This document shows, piece by piece, positions 23,698 through 33,809 of a stretch of DNA of 51,330 bases. Source of the DNA: JAITWN01 sp964546765 (lineage in GTDB: Bacteria; Pseudomonadota; Gammaproteobacteria; SZUA-140); contig CAZJKV010000003.1 of NCBI GenBank assembly GCA_964546765.1, positions 1 through 51,330 on the forward strand. Reading direction: 5' to 3'. Both the position numbers and the translations under genes were made by a program. The notes under the pieces were generated by a model. It did no database searches. It saw only the letters and a program-made list of their open reading frames with translations, and had not been told where the DNA came from. The first letter of the stretch is position 1; each line of letters begins with the position of its first letter.

Positions 23698-25068
23698 CTA
23701 TGGATGGCCGATCCAGATGGTCTTGATGTTGACGAATTCGCGCAGGCCGTGGACCGACAATTCGCGTCCGTAGCCGGAGTCCTTGATGCCGCCGAAGGGC
23801 AGGCGCGGGTCGCTCTTGACGATACCGTTGACGAAGGTGCCGCCGCATTCGAGGCGCCGCGCGATCGATTCGCCGCGCGCGAGGTCGGCGGTCCAGACGC
23901 TGCCGCCGAGTCCGAAGCGCGATGCGTTCGCTACAGCGACGGCCTCTTCCTCGTCACGCACCCGGATCACGCCTGCAACCGGGCCGAAAAGCTCCTCGTC
24001 AAAGGCCGGCATGCCCGGCGCAACGCGGTCGAGGATCGTGGCCGGGTAATAAAAGCCGGCGCCCGACAGCGGCGCGCCGCCGGTGACCAGTTTGGCGCCG
24101 AGCGCAATGCTCTGCTGCACCTGGTGATGCAGATCATCGCGCAGGTCGGCCCGTGCGAGCGGCGCGAGCATCGTTTCACTGTCGAGCGGATCCCCGGTCG
24201 CGAGCTGTTCGGCGGCGCGCCCGAACGCGGCGACGAATGCATCAGCGATCGCATCGACGACGATGAAGCGCTTGGCCGCGATACAACTCTGTCCGGCGTT
24301 CATGAAGCGTGATGCGACCGCGTTCTTGACGGTGTGCTCGAGGTCGGCGTCGGGAAGCACGATAAAAGCGTCCGAACCGCCGAGTTCAAGCACGGTCTTC
24401 TTGAGCGCGGCTCCGGCGATTGCCGCCACCTTGCGTCCGGCCGGCTCGCTGCCGGTCAGCGTTACGGCGCGTACCCGGGGATCCTCTATCACGCGCGCGA
24501 CCCGGGATGCCGGGATCAGGAGCGTCTTGAACACGCCGTCAGGCAGCCCGGCCTCGCGAAACACCTCCTCGATCGCAAGCGCGCATTGGGGCACGTTCGA
24601 TGCGTGCTTGAGCAGCGCGACATTGCCCGCGACGAGCGCCGGCGCGGCGAACCTGAACACCTGCCAGAACGGAAAATTCCACGGCATCACCGCGAGCACC
24701 GCGCCGAGCGGCTGCCAGGCGATGAGACTGCGGGCGGCATCGGATGTAACCGGCGTGTCGGCGAGGAACTCAGCGGCGTGCTCGGCGTAATAGTCGCAGC
24801 CGGCGGCGCATTTTTCGATCTCGGCCCGCGCCTCGCCGATCAGCTTGCCCATCTCGAGGGTAATCAGGCGAGCGAGTTGCTCCTGGTGGATGCGCAGCAC
24901 GCCTGCGACGTCGTGGAGGAGTGCGCTGCGCCGCTTCAGCGCAGTCCCGGCCCATGCGGGATACGCGCGCGCAGCCTCAGCCAGCGCGGTCTCGATATGC
25001 GCCTCGTCCAGGGACTCGAAGAACTCGAGCCTGCGCCCGTCCGCCGGATTGATTGATTCGAATTTCAT
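23698..25068 (-). CDS. NAD(P)-dependent aldehyde dehydrogenase, succinate-semialdehyde type
   Basis: 456 residues, similar in length and order to E. coli Sad/YneI. Cofactor-binding motifs: AVMPWNFPFWQVFR and TGSEPAGRKV. The catalytic base is E228 (LELGGSD) and the nucleophile C262 (NAGQSCIAAKRF). The substrate name is an inference from overall similarity. ATG 25068 opens with MKFESINPADGR, as in homologues; the longer frame to 25191 would run into the divergent gene. Its stop is close to the exporter gene that follows on the same strand. Confidence 0.9.
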   Translation of the reverse strand: MKFESINPADGRRLEFFESLDEAHIETALAEAARAYPAWAGTALKRRSALLHDVAGVLRIHQEQLARLITLEMGKLIGEARAEIEKCAAGCDYYAEHAAEFLADTPVTSDAARSLIAWQPLGAVLAVMPWNFPFWQVFRFAAPALVAGNVALLKHASNVPQCALAIEEVFREAGLPDGVFKTLLIPASRVARVIEDPRVRAVTLTGSEPAGRKVAAIAGAALKKTVLELGGSDAFIVLPDADLEHTVKNAVASRFMNAGQSCIAAKRFIVVDAIADAFVAAFGRAAEQLATGDPLDSETMLAPLARADLRDDLHHQVQQSIALGAKLVTGGAPLSGAGFYYPATILDRVAPGMPAFDEELFGPVAGVIRVRDEEEAVAVANASRFGLGGSVWTADLARGESIARRLECGGTFVNGIVKSDPRLPFGGIKDSGYGRELSVHGLREFVNIKTIWIGHP

Positions 25069-25178
25069 TGCCGTATCCAGCTTAGCACAGGCGCGACCAG
25101 GTGATGAATTGCGGCGCTGACAAGCCGGACTGGCTGGACTAGAATCACAGATCATTGAGTACCCGGAGGATGGAGTGC

Positions 25179-26150
25179 ATGCCTGTGACAATCGAACGGG
25201 TCGTCAAACCGAAGATCTGCGTGCTGGGCGGGACCGGCTTCGTCGGCCAGCAGCTTGCGGCCCTGCTCGCCAACCATGGTTACCGGGTGCTGATACCGAC
25301 GCGGCGCAGTGAACGGCACCGCGCGCTGCGTGTCCTGCCCGGCGTCGAGCTGGTGCAGGCCGACATCCACGACACCGCGGAGCTGCGCCGCCTGGTGCAC
25401 GGCTGCGAGGCGGCGGTCAACCTGGCCGCGATCCTGAACGAACGCAAAAAGGGTGACTTCGAGGCGATGCACGTCAAGCTGCCGCGCAATCTCGCCCATG
25501 TCTGCACCGAGGCCGGGGTCACTCGCTTGCTCCACATGAGCGCACTGAATGCCGGGGCCGGCGCCAGTCGTTACCTGAAGACCAAGGGCGAGGGCGAGGA
25601 TCTCGTGCATGGCATCGACGGCCTCTCCGTGACGAGCTTTCGGCCCTCGGTGATCTTCGGACCCGACGACCATTTTTTCAACCGCTTCGCGAAACTGCTG
25701 AAGATCTCGCCGCTGATGTTCCCGCTTGCGTGCCCGGACGCGCGCTTTGCCCCGGTGTTCGTCGGCGATGTGGTCCACGCGATGCTGACGGCGCTCGAGC
25801 GCCCGGTCACGATCGGCCGGCGCTACGACTTGTGCGGCCCGCGCGCCTATACGCTGCGCCAGCTGGTCGAGTACACCGCCGACACGCTCGGCATCACGCG
25901 CCAGGTCATCGCGCTCGGCGACGGGCTGTCGAGCCTGCAGGCCCGATTCATGGGCGTGCTCCCGGGCAAGCCGTTCACCCGGGACAACTACCTCTCGATG
26001 CAGACGGACGCCGTCTGCCGCGGTGATTTTCCGGAGGTGTTCGGGATTGTCCCGGCTTCGGTCGAGTCGATCGTGCCGGTGTATCTTGGCCATACCGACC
26101 AGCGCAGCCGCTTCGACGCCTACCGGCGCGATGCGCGGCATTCCTATTAG
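25179..26150 (+). CDS. NAD(P)-binding epimerase-like protein (complex I NDUFA9 subfamily)
   Basis: A 323-residue atypical short-chain dehydrogenase. The dinucleotide motif is VLGGTGFVGQQL at the N-terminus. LLHMSALNAGAGASRYLKTKGEGE holds the degenerate active-site region: a YLKTK motif is present (Y-x3-K). The frame continues with FRPSVIFGPDDHFFNRF, the signature of this subfamily. The reaction is unknown; relatives bind NADPH and help quinone-linked enzymes. GGAGG 9 bases upstream supports ATG 25179 over those at 25155 (TTG) and 25170. The cca gene starts right after its stop codon. Confidence 0.85.
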   Translation: MPVTIERVVKPKICVLGGTGFVGQQLAALLANHGYRVLIPTRRSERHRALRVLPGVELVQADIHDTAELRRLVHGCEAAVNLAAILNERKKGDFEAMHVKLPRNLAHVCTEAGVTRLLHMSALNAGAGASRYLKTKGEGEDLVHGIDGLSVTSFRPSVIFGPDDHFFNRFAKLLKISPLMFPLACPDARFAPVFVGDVVHAMLTALERPVTIGRRYDLCGPRAYTLRQLVEYTADTLGITRQVIALGDGLSSLQARFMGVLPGKPFTRDNYLSMQTDAVCRGDFPEVFGIVPASVESIVPVYLGHTDQRSRFDAYRRDARHSY

Positions 26151-27386
26151 ATGAAGATCTATATCGTCGGCGGTGCGGTACGTGACCGGCTGCTCGGGCT
26201 GCCGGTCAAGGACCGGGACTGGGTCGTCGTCGGCGCGACGCCCGAGCAGATGCTCGCGCACGGCTTTCGCCAGGTCGGCAAGGATTTCCCGGTATTCCTG
26301 CATCCGCAAACCCACGAGGAATATGCGCCCGCGCGCACCGAGCGCAAGACCGCCCCCGGATACAAGGGCTTTGCGGTCCACGCCGCCCCCGACGTCACGC
26401 TCGAGGACGACCTGATCCGGCGCGACCTGACGATCAACGCGATGGCAGAGACCGAGGACGGCACGCTGGTCGATCCCTATGGCGGCGCCCTGGACCTCGA
26501 ACGGCGGGTGTTGCGCCATGTCTCGCCGGCCTTCGCCGAAGACCCGCTGCGCATCCTGCGGGTTGCGCGTTTCGCGGCGCGCTTCGAACCGCTCGGTTTC
26601 CTCGTTGCCGAGGAGACACTGCTGATGATGCGCACGATCGTCGAGGCCGGCGAGATCGAGGCGCTGGTGCCCGAGCGCGTCTGGCAGGAGACCGAGCGCG
26701 CGCTCGCCGAGTCCCGGCCGTCGGCCTATTTCGAGGTGCTGCATGCCTGCGGCGCGCTCGCGGTGATCGCGCCCGAGATCGATCGGCTGTGGGGCGTGCC
26801 GCAATCACCCGAGCATCACCCGGAGGTCGATACCGGGGTGCACACGATGATGGTGCTCGAATCCGCGGCGCAACTCACATCCGACACCTCGATCCGATTC
26901 GCGGCACTGACCCATGACTTAGGCAAGGGTACGACGCCCAGGGAGGAGTGGCCGCGCCATGTCGGTCACGAGGCACGCAGTGTCGAGCTCATTGAAGCGC
27001 TGTGCGCGCGCCTGCGGGTGCCGAATGATCATCGCGATCTCGCGCTGATCACCGCGCGCTATCACGGCGACTGCCTGCGCGTGCTGGAGATGCGTCCGGG
27101 CACGGTGCTCGGCCTGCTCGAGTCGCTCGACGCGTTTCGCCGTCCCGCGCGCTTCGAGCAGTTCCTGCTGGCCTGCGAGGCCGATTTCCGCGGCCGGCCC
27201 GGCTATGAAGACCGCGACTACCCGCAGGCCGCGTGGCTGCGCAGGGCGCGCGAGGCTGCCGCGGACATCAGCGGCGCGACCCTGTCACAGACCGGTCTCA
27301 CCGGCAAGGCGCTCGGTGCCGCACTGTCGCAACGGCGCAGTGAAGCGATCGCGGCGCTTGAGCACGCGGACGGTATCGGCGAATGA
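26151..27386 (+). CDS. cca: multifunctional CCA tRNA nucleotidyltransferase/phosphohydrolase
   Basis: 411 residues. The polymerase head has YIVGGAVRD (G7, G8, R11, D12) and the metal pair D21/D23 in KDRDWVVVG, then ARTERK and DDLIRRDLTINAMA. A C-terminal HD domain with THDLGKG gives the phosphohydrolase typical of gammaproteobacterial Cca. It builds and repairs the 3' CCA of tRNAs. It starts on the base after the previous stop and its own stop overlaps the next gene by 4 bases. Confidence 0.97.
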   Translation: MKIYIVGGAVRDRLLGLPVKDRDWVVVGATPEQMLAHGFRQVGKDFPVFLHPQTHEEYAPARTERKTAPGYKGFAVHAAPDVTLEDDLIRRDLTINAMAETEDGTLVDPYGGALDLERRVLRHVSPAFAEDPLRILRVARFAARFEPLGFLVAEETLLMMRTIVEAGEIEALVPERVWQETERALAESRPSAYFEVLHACGALAVIAPEIDRLWGVPQSPEHHPEVDTGVHTMMVLESAAQLTSDTSIRFAALTHDLGKGTTPREEWPRHVGHEARSVELIEALCARLRVPNDHRDLALITARYHGDCLRVLEMRPGTVLGLLESLDAFRRPARFEQFLLACEADFRGRPGYEDRDYPQAAWLRRAREAAADISGATLSQTGLTGKALGAALSQRRSEAIAALEHADGIGE

Positions 27387-28369
27387 CCGTCCGGCGCGGT
27401 TTCGCCAGCCTGCTGGCGGGGCTCGCGCTGCTGACCGGCTGTGCGACGATCCCGGCGCCGGAGACGCGGCATGGCGTCGCATTCGTCGTCCCCGACGACG
27501 GTTCGCTCGCGGCGCGTCATGCGCCCGTCGTCGTCCCGGAATATCCGGCGGCTGCGTACAACCGTGTCGGAGGGCCCGCGGCGGAGATCGACGGACGCGG
27601 CCGCCCGCGGGTCTTTGTCGACCCGGACCGGCCCGCGGTCTATTTCCAGCAGCGCGCGTTCGAGACCGCCACGCAGCGCTATACAAACCTGGTCTACCGG
27701 GTGCATTTCGAGCGCGTCCCCTACAGCCTGTTCCCGTTTCACCTGACCGCCGGCCGCAATTCCGGATTGTTGTTCGTCGTGACCCTCGATGCTGCCGGGC
27801 GCCCGTTGCTGCTGACCACCGTGCACACCTGCGGCTGCTATCTCGCCTTCGTGCCGACATCCTGGCTGCCGCGCGAGGCCTGGCCCCCGGGCCGTGACGG
27901 GACGGAGCAGAAGGTGTTCGGCATCCGCCTGCCCGGACTGCTCGAGTATCCGGAATGGCCCGAGCAGGATCTGCGACCGCTGATCTTCACGCGGCACGGG
28001 ACGCACCGGGTCGAGCACGCCGGCGTCGCGCGTTACAGCACGCTCGGCGGCGAATACGAACTGATCACGACCGAACTGCTTCCGGTCGAGGCACTGAAGT
28101 CACTGCCGCTCGGCGATGGCGAGACCGTTTCGTTCTATAACGACAGCGGGTTGCGCAAGGGTTATGTCAAGGGCGCATCCAAGCCGTTCGAACTGCTGTT
28201 CATGAGCTGGTGGAGCCTCGACCTGCATGTCGGCGTCGACAAGGAATACGGCGATCGCGACGAGACCGGCACGGTGTTCTATACCAGCCTCAAGCCGTGG
28301 GCCCGCGGCGCGTCCGACATGTGGCGCTTCGCGGAGTTCCTGGAGTACTGGGGCTGGCGGTTGCCGTAG
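27383..28369 (+). CDS. hypothetical lipoprotein
   Basis: A 328-residue protein with a lipoprotein signal: LLAGLALLTGC, lipidated Cys20. The remainder is soluble, rich in Tyr, Arg and aromatic residues, with one CGC at TVHTCGCYLAF. I see no repeats or known motif. GTG/ATG overlap with cca (ATGA) indicates coupling. It converges on ubiX with one base between the stops. I do not recognise a family; a cell-envelope location is the only safe statement. Confidence 0.75.
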   Translation: MTVRRGFASLLAGLALLTGCATIPAPETRHGVAFVVPDDGSLAARHAPVVVPEYPAAAYNRVGGPAAEIDGRGRPRVFVDPDRPAVYFQQRAFETATQRYTNLVYRVHFERVPYSLFPFHLTAGRNSGLLFVVTLDAAGRPLLLTTVHTCGCYLAFVPTSWLPREAWPPGRDGTEQKVFGIRLPGLLEYPEWPEQDLRPLIFTRHGTHRVEHAGVARYSTLGGEYELITTELLPVEALKSLPLGDGETVSFYNDSGLRKGYVKGASKPFELLFMSWWSLDLHVGVDKEYGDRDETGTVFYTSLKPWARGASDMWRFAEFLEYWGWRLP

Positions 28370-28370
28370 C

Positions 28371-28985
28371 TTATTCCTGGCCCCACCTCGGCAACAGGTC
28401 ATGGGCGACGTCGAGATGGTCCAGGATGCGGGCGACAACGAAGTCGACGAGGTCGCCGATCGCGTGTGGCTGGTGATAGAAACCGGGGCTCGGCGGCATG
28501 ATCACGACACCGAGGCGGGCGAGCTTGAGCATGTGCTCGAGATGGATCGCCGACAGCGGCATCTCGCGCGGGACCAGGATCAGCTTGCGCTGTTCTTTCA
28601 GCACGACGTCGGCCGCACGTTCGAGCAGGTTGTCGCTGGTGCCGCAGGCGATCGCGGCGAGTGTCCCGCTGGTGCACGGGCACACGACCATCGCGCGCGG
28701 CGCACTCGAGCCGCTCGCGACCGGCGCGGTCCACTGATCCTTGCCGAAGACCTCCAGCTGTCCGTCGGTCGCGCCATAGAGGTCGGTGAAGAATTGCGCC
28801 ATCTCGCGCGGGGCGCCCGGCGCCTTGAGGTCGGTCTCCATCGCCATGACGACCTGGGCCGGTTGCGACACCATCAGCTGCACCTGTTCGCCGGCGTGAA
28901 TCAGGCATTCCATCAGACGCAGGCCGTAGGGGATGCCGGAAGCCCCGGTCATCGCGAGCGCGATCGCGTCGTTGCGGTCACTCAT
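28371..28985 (-). CDS. ubiX: flavin prenyltransferase UbiX
   Basis: 204 residues. It makes prenylated FMN for UbiD-type decarboxylases in ubiquinone synthesis. Motifs: IALAMTGASGIPYGLRLME at the N-terminus, VVCPCTSGTLAAIACG, the DNLLERAADV..KE.R.L..VPRE block that binds prenyl phosphate, and VIMPPSPGFYHQP. It overlaps the end of mpl by 8 bases. Oddly it is in an operon with mpl, a cell-wall recycling gene, and no ubiD is in the window. Confidence 0.95.
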   Translation of the reverse strand: MSDRNDAIALAMTGASGIPYGLRLMECLIHAGEQVQLMVSQPAQVVMAMETDLKAPGAPREMAQFFTDLYGATDGQLEVFGKDQWTAPVASGSSAPRAMVVCPCTSGTLAAIACGTSDNLLERAADVVLKEQRKLILVPREMPLSAIHLEHMLKLARLGVVIMPPSPGFYHQPHAIGDLVDFVVARILDHLDVAHDLLPRWGQE

Positions 28986-30357
28986 GTCCCAGCGCCTCGA
29001 TCAGACGTTCGTGGATATTCTCGAACCCGCCGTTGCTCATCACCAGCACCCGATCCCCCGGCCGGGCGCCGGCGGCGACATGCTCGACGATCTCCTGCAC
29101 GGTCGTGAACACGCGACAGTGCGGCCCGACAGCGGTCGCAACGGCCTCGAGCGGCCAGCCGAGGTCGTGCGGCCGGAACAGCAGGACCTCGTCAGCGCCG
29201 GCGAGCGCGGGCGCCAGCTGCTCCCGGTGCACGCCCATCTTCATCGTATTGGAACGCATCTCGAGCACCGCGACAAGCCGGTCCCCGCCGCCAACGACCC
29301 TGCGCAGGCCGTCGATCGTCGTCGCGATCGCGGTCGGGTGGTGAGCGAAATCGTCGTAGACCGTGACATCCCGGACCGTCCCGCGCCGTTCCAGCCGGCG
29401 GCGTACACCGCCAAATTCAGACAGCGCATCGATCGCGGCGGACGGCGGCACCCCCGCATGGCGCGCGGCGAGCAGCGCCGCGAGCGCATTGTCGACATTG
29501 TGCCGCCCCGGCACGTCCCAGCGCACCTCGCCGACGCGCTCGCCGTCTTGCAGGATCGTGAACCCCGGGCCGCCGCCTTCAGGCACCCGCGTCGTCCATC
29601 CCCGGTCGCCGGGTCCCGCGAATGCATGGCGACCGAAGCGTTCTGTCGGAGTCCAGCAGCCCATTGCAAGGACTGCGTCGACGTTCGCGTCGTCCCGTGG
29701 CGCGATGATCAGGCCGTTCGCCGGCACCGTGCGCACGAGATGGTGGAACTGGCGCTGGATCGCATCGAGATTGGGGAAGATATCGGCGTGGTCGTATTCC
29801 AGATTGTTGATGATCAGCGTGCGCGGCCGGTAATGGACGAATTTGGATCGCTTGTCGAAGAACGCGGAATCGTATTCGTCGGCTTCGACGACAAAAAACG
29901 GCGTCGCGCCGAGCCGTGCCGGCGCCGGGAAGTCGTGCGGCGCGCCGCCGATCAGAAAACCAGGCGACAGGCCGGCATACTCGAGGATCCATGCGAGCAT
30001 CGACGAGGTCGTCGTCTTGCCATGGGTGCCGGATACTGCGAGCACCCAGCGCCCCTGGAGGACGTGGCGCGCGAGGAACTCCGGACCCGAGGTGTACGGT
30101 ATGCCCTGCGCTAGCGCGCGCTCGACCACCGGGTTGCCACGTGACATCGCGTTGCCGATCACCAGCAGGTCCGGCACCGGATCGAGCTGCGCCGGGTCAT
30201 AACCTTCGATAAGCGGGATGCCGCTGCCGGCGAGCAGCGTGCTCATCGGCGGCCAGGCATTGAGGTCGGCGCCGGTGACCTCGTGTCCGAGTTCGCGCGC
30301 AATCAGCGCGAGTCCGCCCATGAAGGTACCGCAGACGCCGAGGATATGAACACGCAT
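28978..30357 (-). CDS. mpl: UDP-N-acetylmuramate:L-Ala-gamma-D-Glu-meso-DAP ligase
   Basis: A 459-residue Mur-ligase family enzyme that reattaches recycled murein tripeptide to UDP-MurNAc. It starts MRVHILGVCGTFMGGLALIARELG, diagnostic of Mpl against MurC. The ATP loop VSGTHGKTTTSSML is near residue 110, and the family histidine and acidic residues follow (VVEADEYDSAFFDKRSKF). DDFAHHPTAI lies in the last domain. It lies 1 base after the upstream membrane-protein gene and overlaps ubiX. Confidence 0.97.
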   Translation of the reverse strand: MRVHILGVCGTFMGGLALIARELGHEVTGADLNAWPPMSTLLAGSGIPLIEGYDPAQLDPVPDLLVIGNAMSRGNPVVERALAQGIPYTSGPEFLARHVLQGRWVLAVSGTHGKTTTSSMLAWILEYAGLSPGFLIGGAPHDFPAPARLGATPFFVVEADEYDSAFFDKRSKFVHYRPRTLIINNLEYDHADIFPNLDAIQRQFHHLVRTVPANGLIIAPRDDANVDAVLAMGCWTPTERFGRHAFAGPGDRGWTTRVPEGGGPGFTILQDGERVGEVRWDVPGRHNVDNALAALLAARHAGVPPSAAIDALSEFGGVRRRLERRGTVRDVTVYDDFAHHPTAIATTIDGLRRVVGGGDRLVAVLEMRSNTMKMGVHREQLAPALAGADEVLLFRPHDLGWPLEAVATAVGPHCRVFTTVQEIVEHVAAGARPGDRVLVMSNGGFENIHERLIEALGHE

Positions 30358-30358
30358 C

Positions 30359-30895
30359 TCAGGTCGTCGCGCCGGACGCCGAGAAAAACACGCTGCGCGT
30401 CACGCTGAACGTGATGAACATGTACAACAGCGCGAGCATGACGCCGATCGGCAGAACCGTGTCGATCGCGTGGCGCAGGATATGGCCGAGCACAAGCAAG
30501 CTCCAGAACAGCCAGGCCCACAGCAGCAGCGAGACGATGATGCCCATCGTCGTCATCTCGTCACCGACGATCACCGACTGCTGCCACAGCACCAGGGGCA
30601 CGGCCAGGGCCTCAAGGATGGCGCTGGCGCCGAGCATCGCGGTGAATGTCTGGAGAAACCGGTTCATCATCAATCTGACCCACAACAACAGCCAGATCAG
30701 GAAACCGAACAGCACGGTATCGAGCGCCACCAGACCGGCTGCGCCGGCAGGACTCATATGCTGTAGCGCCATCAGTAAACCGGCGGCGACATAACAGACG
30801 ACCGCGAACAAAGCCAGCACCTGCGACGCGGGCAGGTCCTGCGGTCGCAGCCGCAGCAGGCATAGCGCAAAAAAGCTTTTTATGACGGTCAACAT
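30359..30895 (-). CDS. hypothetical inner-membrane protein, about five helices
   Basis: 178 residues with five clear hydrophobic segments (about 25-45, 52-72, 85-105, 118-138, 145-165) and short loops. No charged motif or cysteine that would suggest an activity. It resembles Yip1-like small membrane proteins in shape only. It heads a tight operon with mpl and ubiX. Confidence 0.7.
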   Translation of the reverse strand: MLTVIKSFFALCLLRLRPQDLPASQVLALFAVVCYVAAGLLMALQHMSPAGAAGLVALDTVLFGFLIWLLLWVRLMMNRFLQTFTAMLGASAILEALAVPLVLWQQSVIVGDEMTTMGIIVSLLLWAWLFWSLLVLGHILRHAIDTVLPIGVMLALLYMFITFSVTRSVFFSASGATT

Positions 30896-30907
30896 GGTAT
30901 TGAAAGA

Positions 30908-31777
30908 TCAGGCACTGAAGTATTTTGCCTGGGGGTGATGGACGACGATCGCGCTGGTGGTTTCCTCGGGCCAGAGCTGGTCCTCGTCACCGAGCACGAC
31001 GCTGATGCGCGCAGCGTCCAGCAGTTCGAGGATCTTGTCCTGGTCGGCGAGGTTCGGGCACGCGGGGTATCCGAAGGAATAACGGGAACCGCGATAGCCC
31101 TGCTTCAGCATTTCCGGGATCGAACGCGCGTCCTCGCGGCTGAATCCAAGTTCCGCGCGGATGCGCTTGTGGATGAGCTCGGCCAGCCCTTCGGTCGTCT
31201 CGACGTTGAATCCATGCCAGTAGAGGTATTCCTGGTACTGATCCGCATTGAACAGCTCGCGCGCGAAGTCGGAGGCATGCTGGCCGACCGTGACGAGCTG
31301 GAACGCGACTACATCGATCTCTCCGGAACCGGTCGAACGGAAGAAATCGGAGATGCAGATCCGGCGCGCCTTCATCTGGCGCGGAAACGTGAAACGGCAG
31401 CGCTCCTCGCGGCCCCCGGTGTCGTGGTAGACGACCAGGTCATCGCCGTCGGACTGGCACGGAAAATAACCGTAAACCGCCTGGGGCCGGCTGATCCGCT
31501 CCTGCACGCTGCGCTCGACCAGGCGATTCAGGATCGGATCGACATCAGCCCGCGCCCAGGCCTGGTAATCGGCCTCTGAACGGCCCTGTGCCTTGAAACC
31601 CCACTGGAAGCGATACAGCGTCCGGCGATTGATATAGGGCACGATGGCGCGCAACGGCACCTCGGCAATGCACTTGCTGCCCCAGAACGGCGGCGTCGGC
31701 ACCGGGTTGTCGTGCCTGATCGCGCCGCTCTCCGTTTCGGACCCGCCATCCTGTTCGTTGTCCCGTGATTCGCTCAT
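30908..31777 (-). CDS. free-standing methionine synthase (MetH) reactivation domain protein
   Basis: 289 residues. Nearly the whole protein matches the C-terminal AdoMet-binding activation domain of cobalamin-dependent methionine synthase: PPFWGSKCIAEVPLRAIVPY, AVYGYFPCQSDGDDLVVY, CISDFFR, the AdoMet-site KQGYRGSRYSFGYPACPN, and the closing VVHHPQAKYFSA. The catalytic, folate, homocysteine and B12 domains are absent. It would reactivate a separately encoded MetH core with AdoMet and an electron donor. ATG 31777 starts just before a polar N-terminal extension of about 25 residues. No metH is in the window. B12 use fits the class II reductase upstream. Confidence 0.88.
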   Translation of the reverse strand: MSESRDNEQDGGSETESGAIRHDNPVPTPPFWGSKCIAEVPLRAIVPYINRRTLYRFQWGFKAQGRSEADYQAWARADVDPILNRLVERSVQERISRPQAVYGYFPCQSDGDDLVVYHDTGGREERCRFTFPRQMKARRICISDFFRSTGSGEIDVVAFQLVTVGQHASDFARELFNADQYQEYLYWHGFNVETTEGLAELIHKRIRAELGFSREDARSIPEMLKQGYRGSRYSFGYPACPNLADQDKILELLDAARISVVLGDEDQLWPEETTSAIVVHHPQAKYFSA

Positions 31778-31842
31778 CGTCACATGATAACGTGTCCTGA
31801 GTCGGAAATTGAATCGAAATCTGGAGCGATGCACAGCCCGTC

Positions 31843-32727
31843 ATGCCCGCGTGGGAAGCGATAGCGAGCGAGATTGGCGCTGCCACCGGCAGGCCGTTCC
31901 TGGTCCGGAGTCAGCGCGCGGTCGGCGGCGGCTGCATCAATGACGCGGTCGTACTCGAAGGCGACGACCGGCGTTTTTTCGTCAAGCTGAACGATCCGGG
32001 ACGCGCGGAGATGTTCGCCGCCGAATTCGTCGGCCTCGAGGAAATCCTCCGCAGTCGCACCGTGCGCGTGCCCGCTCCGGTCTGCCATGGCGTCGCGGAC
32101 GGGCGCAGCTATCTCGCGCAGGAATACCTGGACCTGTCGGGGCGCGGCGGGACCGCGCCGGACGAGGCCCTCGGCCGCGCGCTCGCCGCGATGCATCGCG
32201 TGACACAGTCCGGATACGGCTGGCATATCGACAACACGATCGGCTCGACGCCGCAACAGAACCGGCGCGACGAGGACTGGACCCGCTTCTGGCGCGAACG
32301 GCGCCTCGGATTCCAGCTCGAGCTCGCGGCCGCGAATGGCCATGGCCGGCGCCTGCAGCAGTCGGGGGAACGACTGCTCGAGGCCCTGCCCGCCCTGCTG
32401 CCGCAGCGGCCGTCCGCTTCGCTGCTCCACGGCGACCTGTGGTCAGGCAATCATGCCTGCCTGAGAGACGGCACGCCGGTGATCTTCGATCCGGCAGTCT
32501 ATTACGGCGATCGCGAGACCGATATCGCGATGACCGAACTGTTCGGAGGCTATTCCGCGCACTTCTACCAGGCCTACGAGGAGGCCTGGCCGCTCGATTC
32601 GGGCTACCCGATGCGCAAGACCCTGTACAACCTGTACCACGTGCTGAATCACCTGAACCTGTTCGGTGGGGGTTATTTGTCGCAGGCGGAACGCATGATC
32701 GCGTCGCTGCTGGGGGAAGTACGCTGA
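31843..32727 (+). CDS. fructosamine kinase family protein
   Basis: A 294-residue protein of the aminoglycoside-kinase-like fold. The N-terminal lobe has RAVGGGCINDAVVLEG and FFVKLND (ATP lysine). The catalytic loop is LLHGDLWSGNHACL, followed by VIFDPAVYYGDRETDIAM with the metal-binding Asp. These are the hallmarks of fructosamine-3-kinase/YniA proteins, which phosphorylate glycated amines so they come off proteins. It ends 15 bases before the terminator hairpin region of nirK. Confidence 0.92.
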   Translation: MPAWEAIASEIGAATGRPFLVRSQRAVGGGCINDAVVLEGDDRRFFVKLNDPGRAEMFAAEFVGLEEILRSRTVRVPAPVCHGVADGRSYLAQEYLDLSGRGGTAPDEALGRALAAMHRVTQSGYGWHIDNTIGSTPQQNRRDEDWTRFWRERRLGFQLELAAANGHGRRLQQSGERLLEALPALLPQRPSASLLHGDLWSGNHACLRDGTPVIFDPAVYYGDRETDIAMTELFGGYSAHFYQAYEEAWPLDSGYPMRKTLYNLYHVLNHLNLFGGGYLSQAERMIASLLGEVR

Positions 32728-32741
32728 CGAAAAAGGGGGCG

Positions 32742-32776
32742 AAAAAAAGGAGTCGGACCCTGCGGGTCCGACCCCT
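32742..32776 (-). terminator. nirK terminator, REP-like hairpin
   Basis: Stem of 12 pairs with one mismatch (32749-32760 with 32764-32775), 3-base loop; on the minus strand it is followed by seven T, so it ends the nirK operon. The core GGGGTCGGACCC resembles that of the 12310-12360 hairpin. Confidence 0.8.
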
Positions 32777-32784
32777 CGCTGCAA

Positions 32785-33744
<960 letters not shown>

Positions 33745-33809
33745 GATGTCCTCCTGATCTCTGGTTGATTTTGAACTGCGTTTATATATGGTTCGGCAAG
33801 CCGAGCGGC

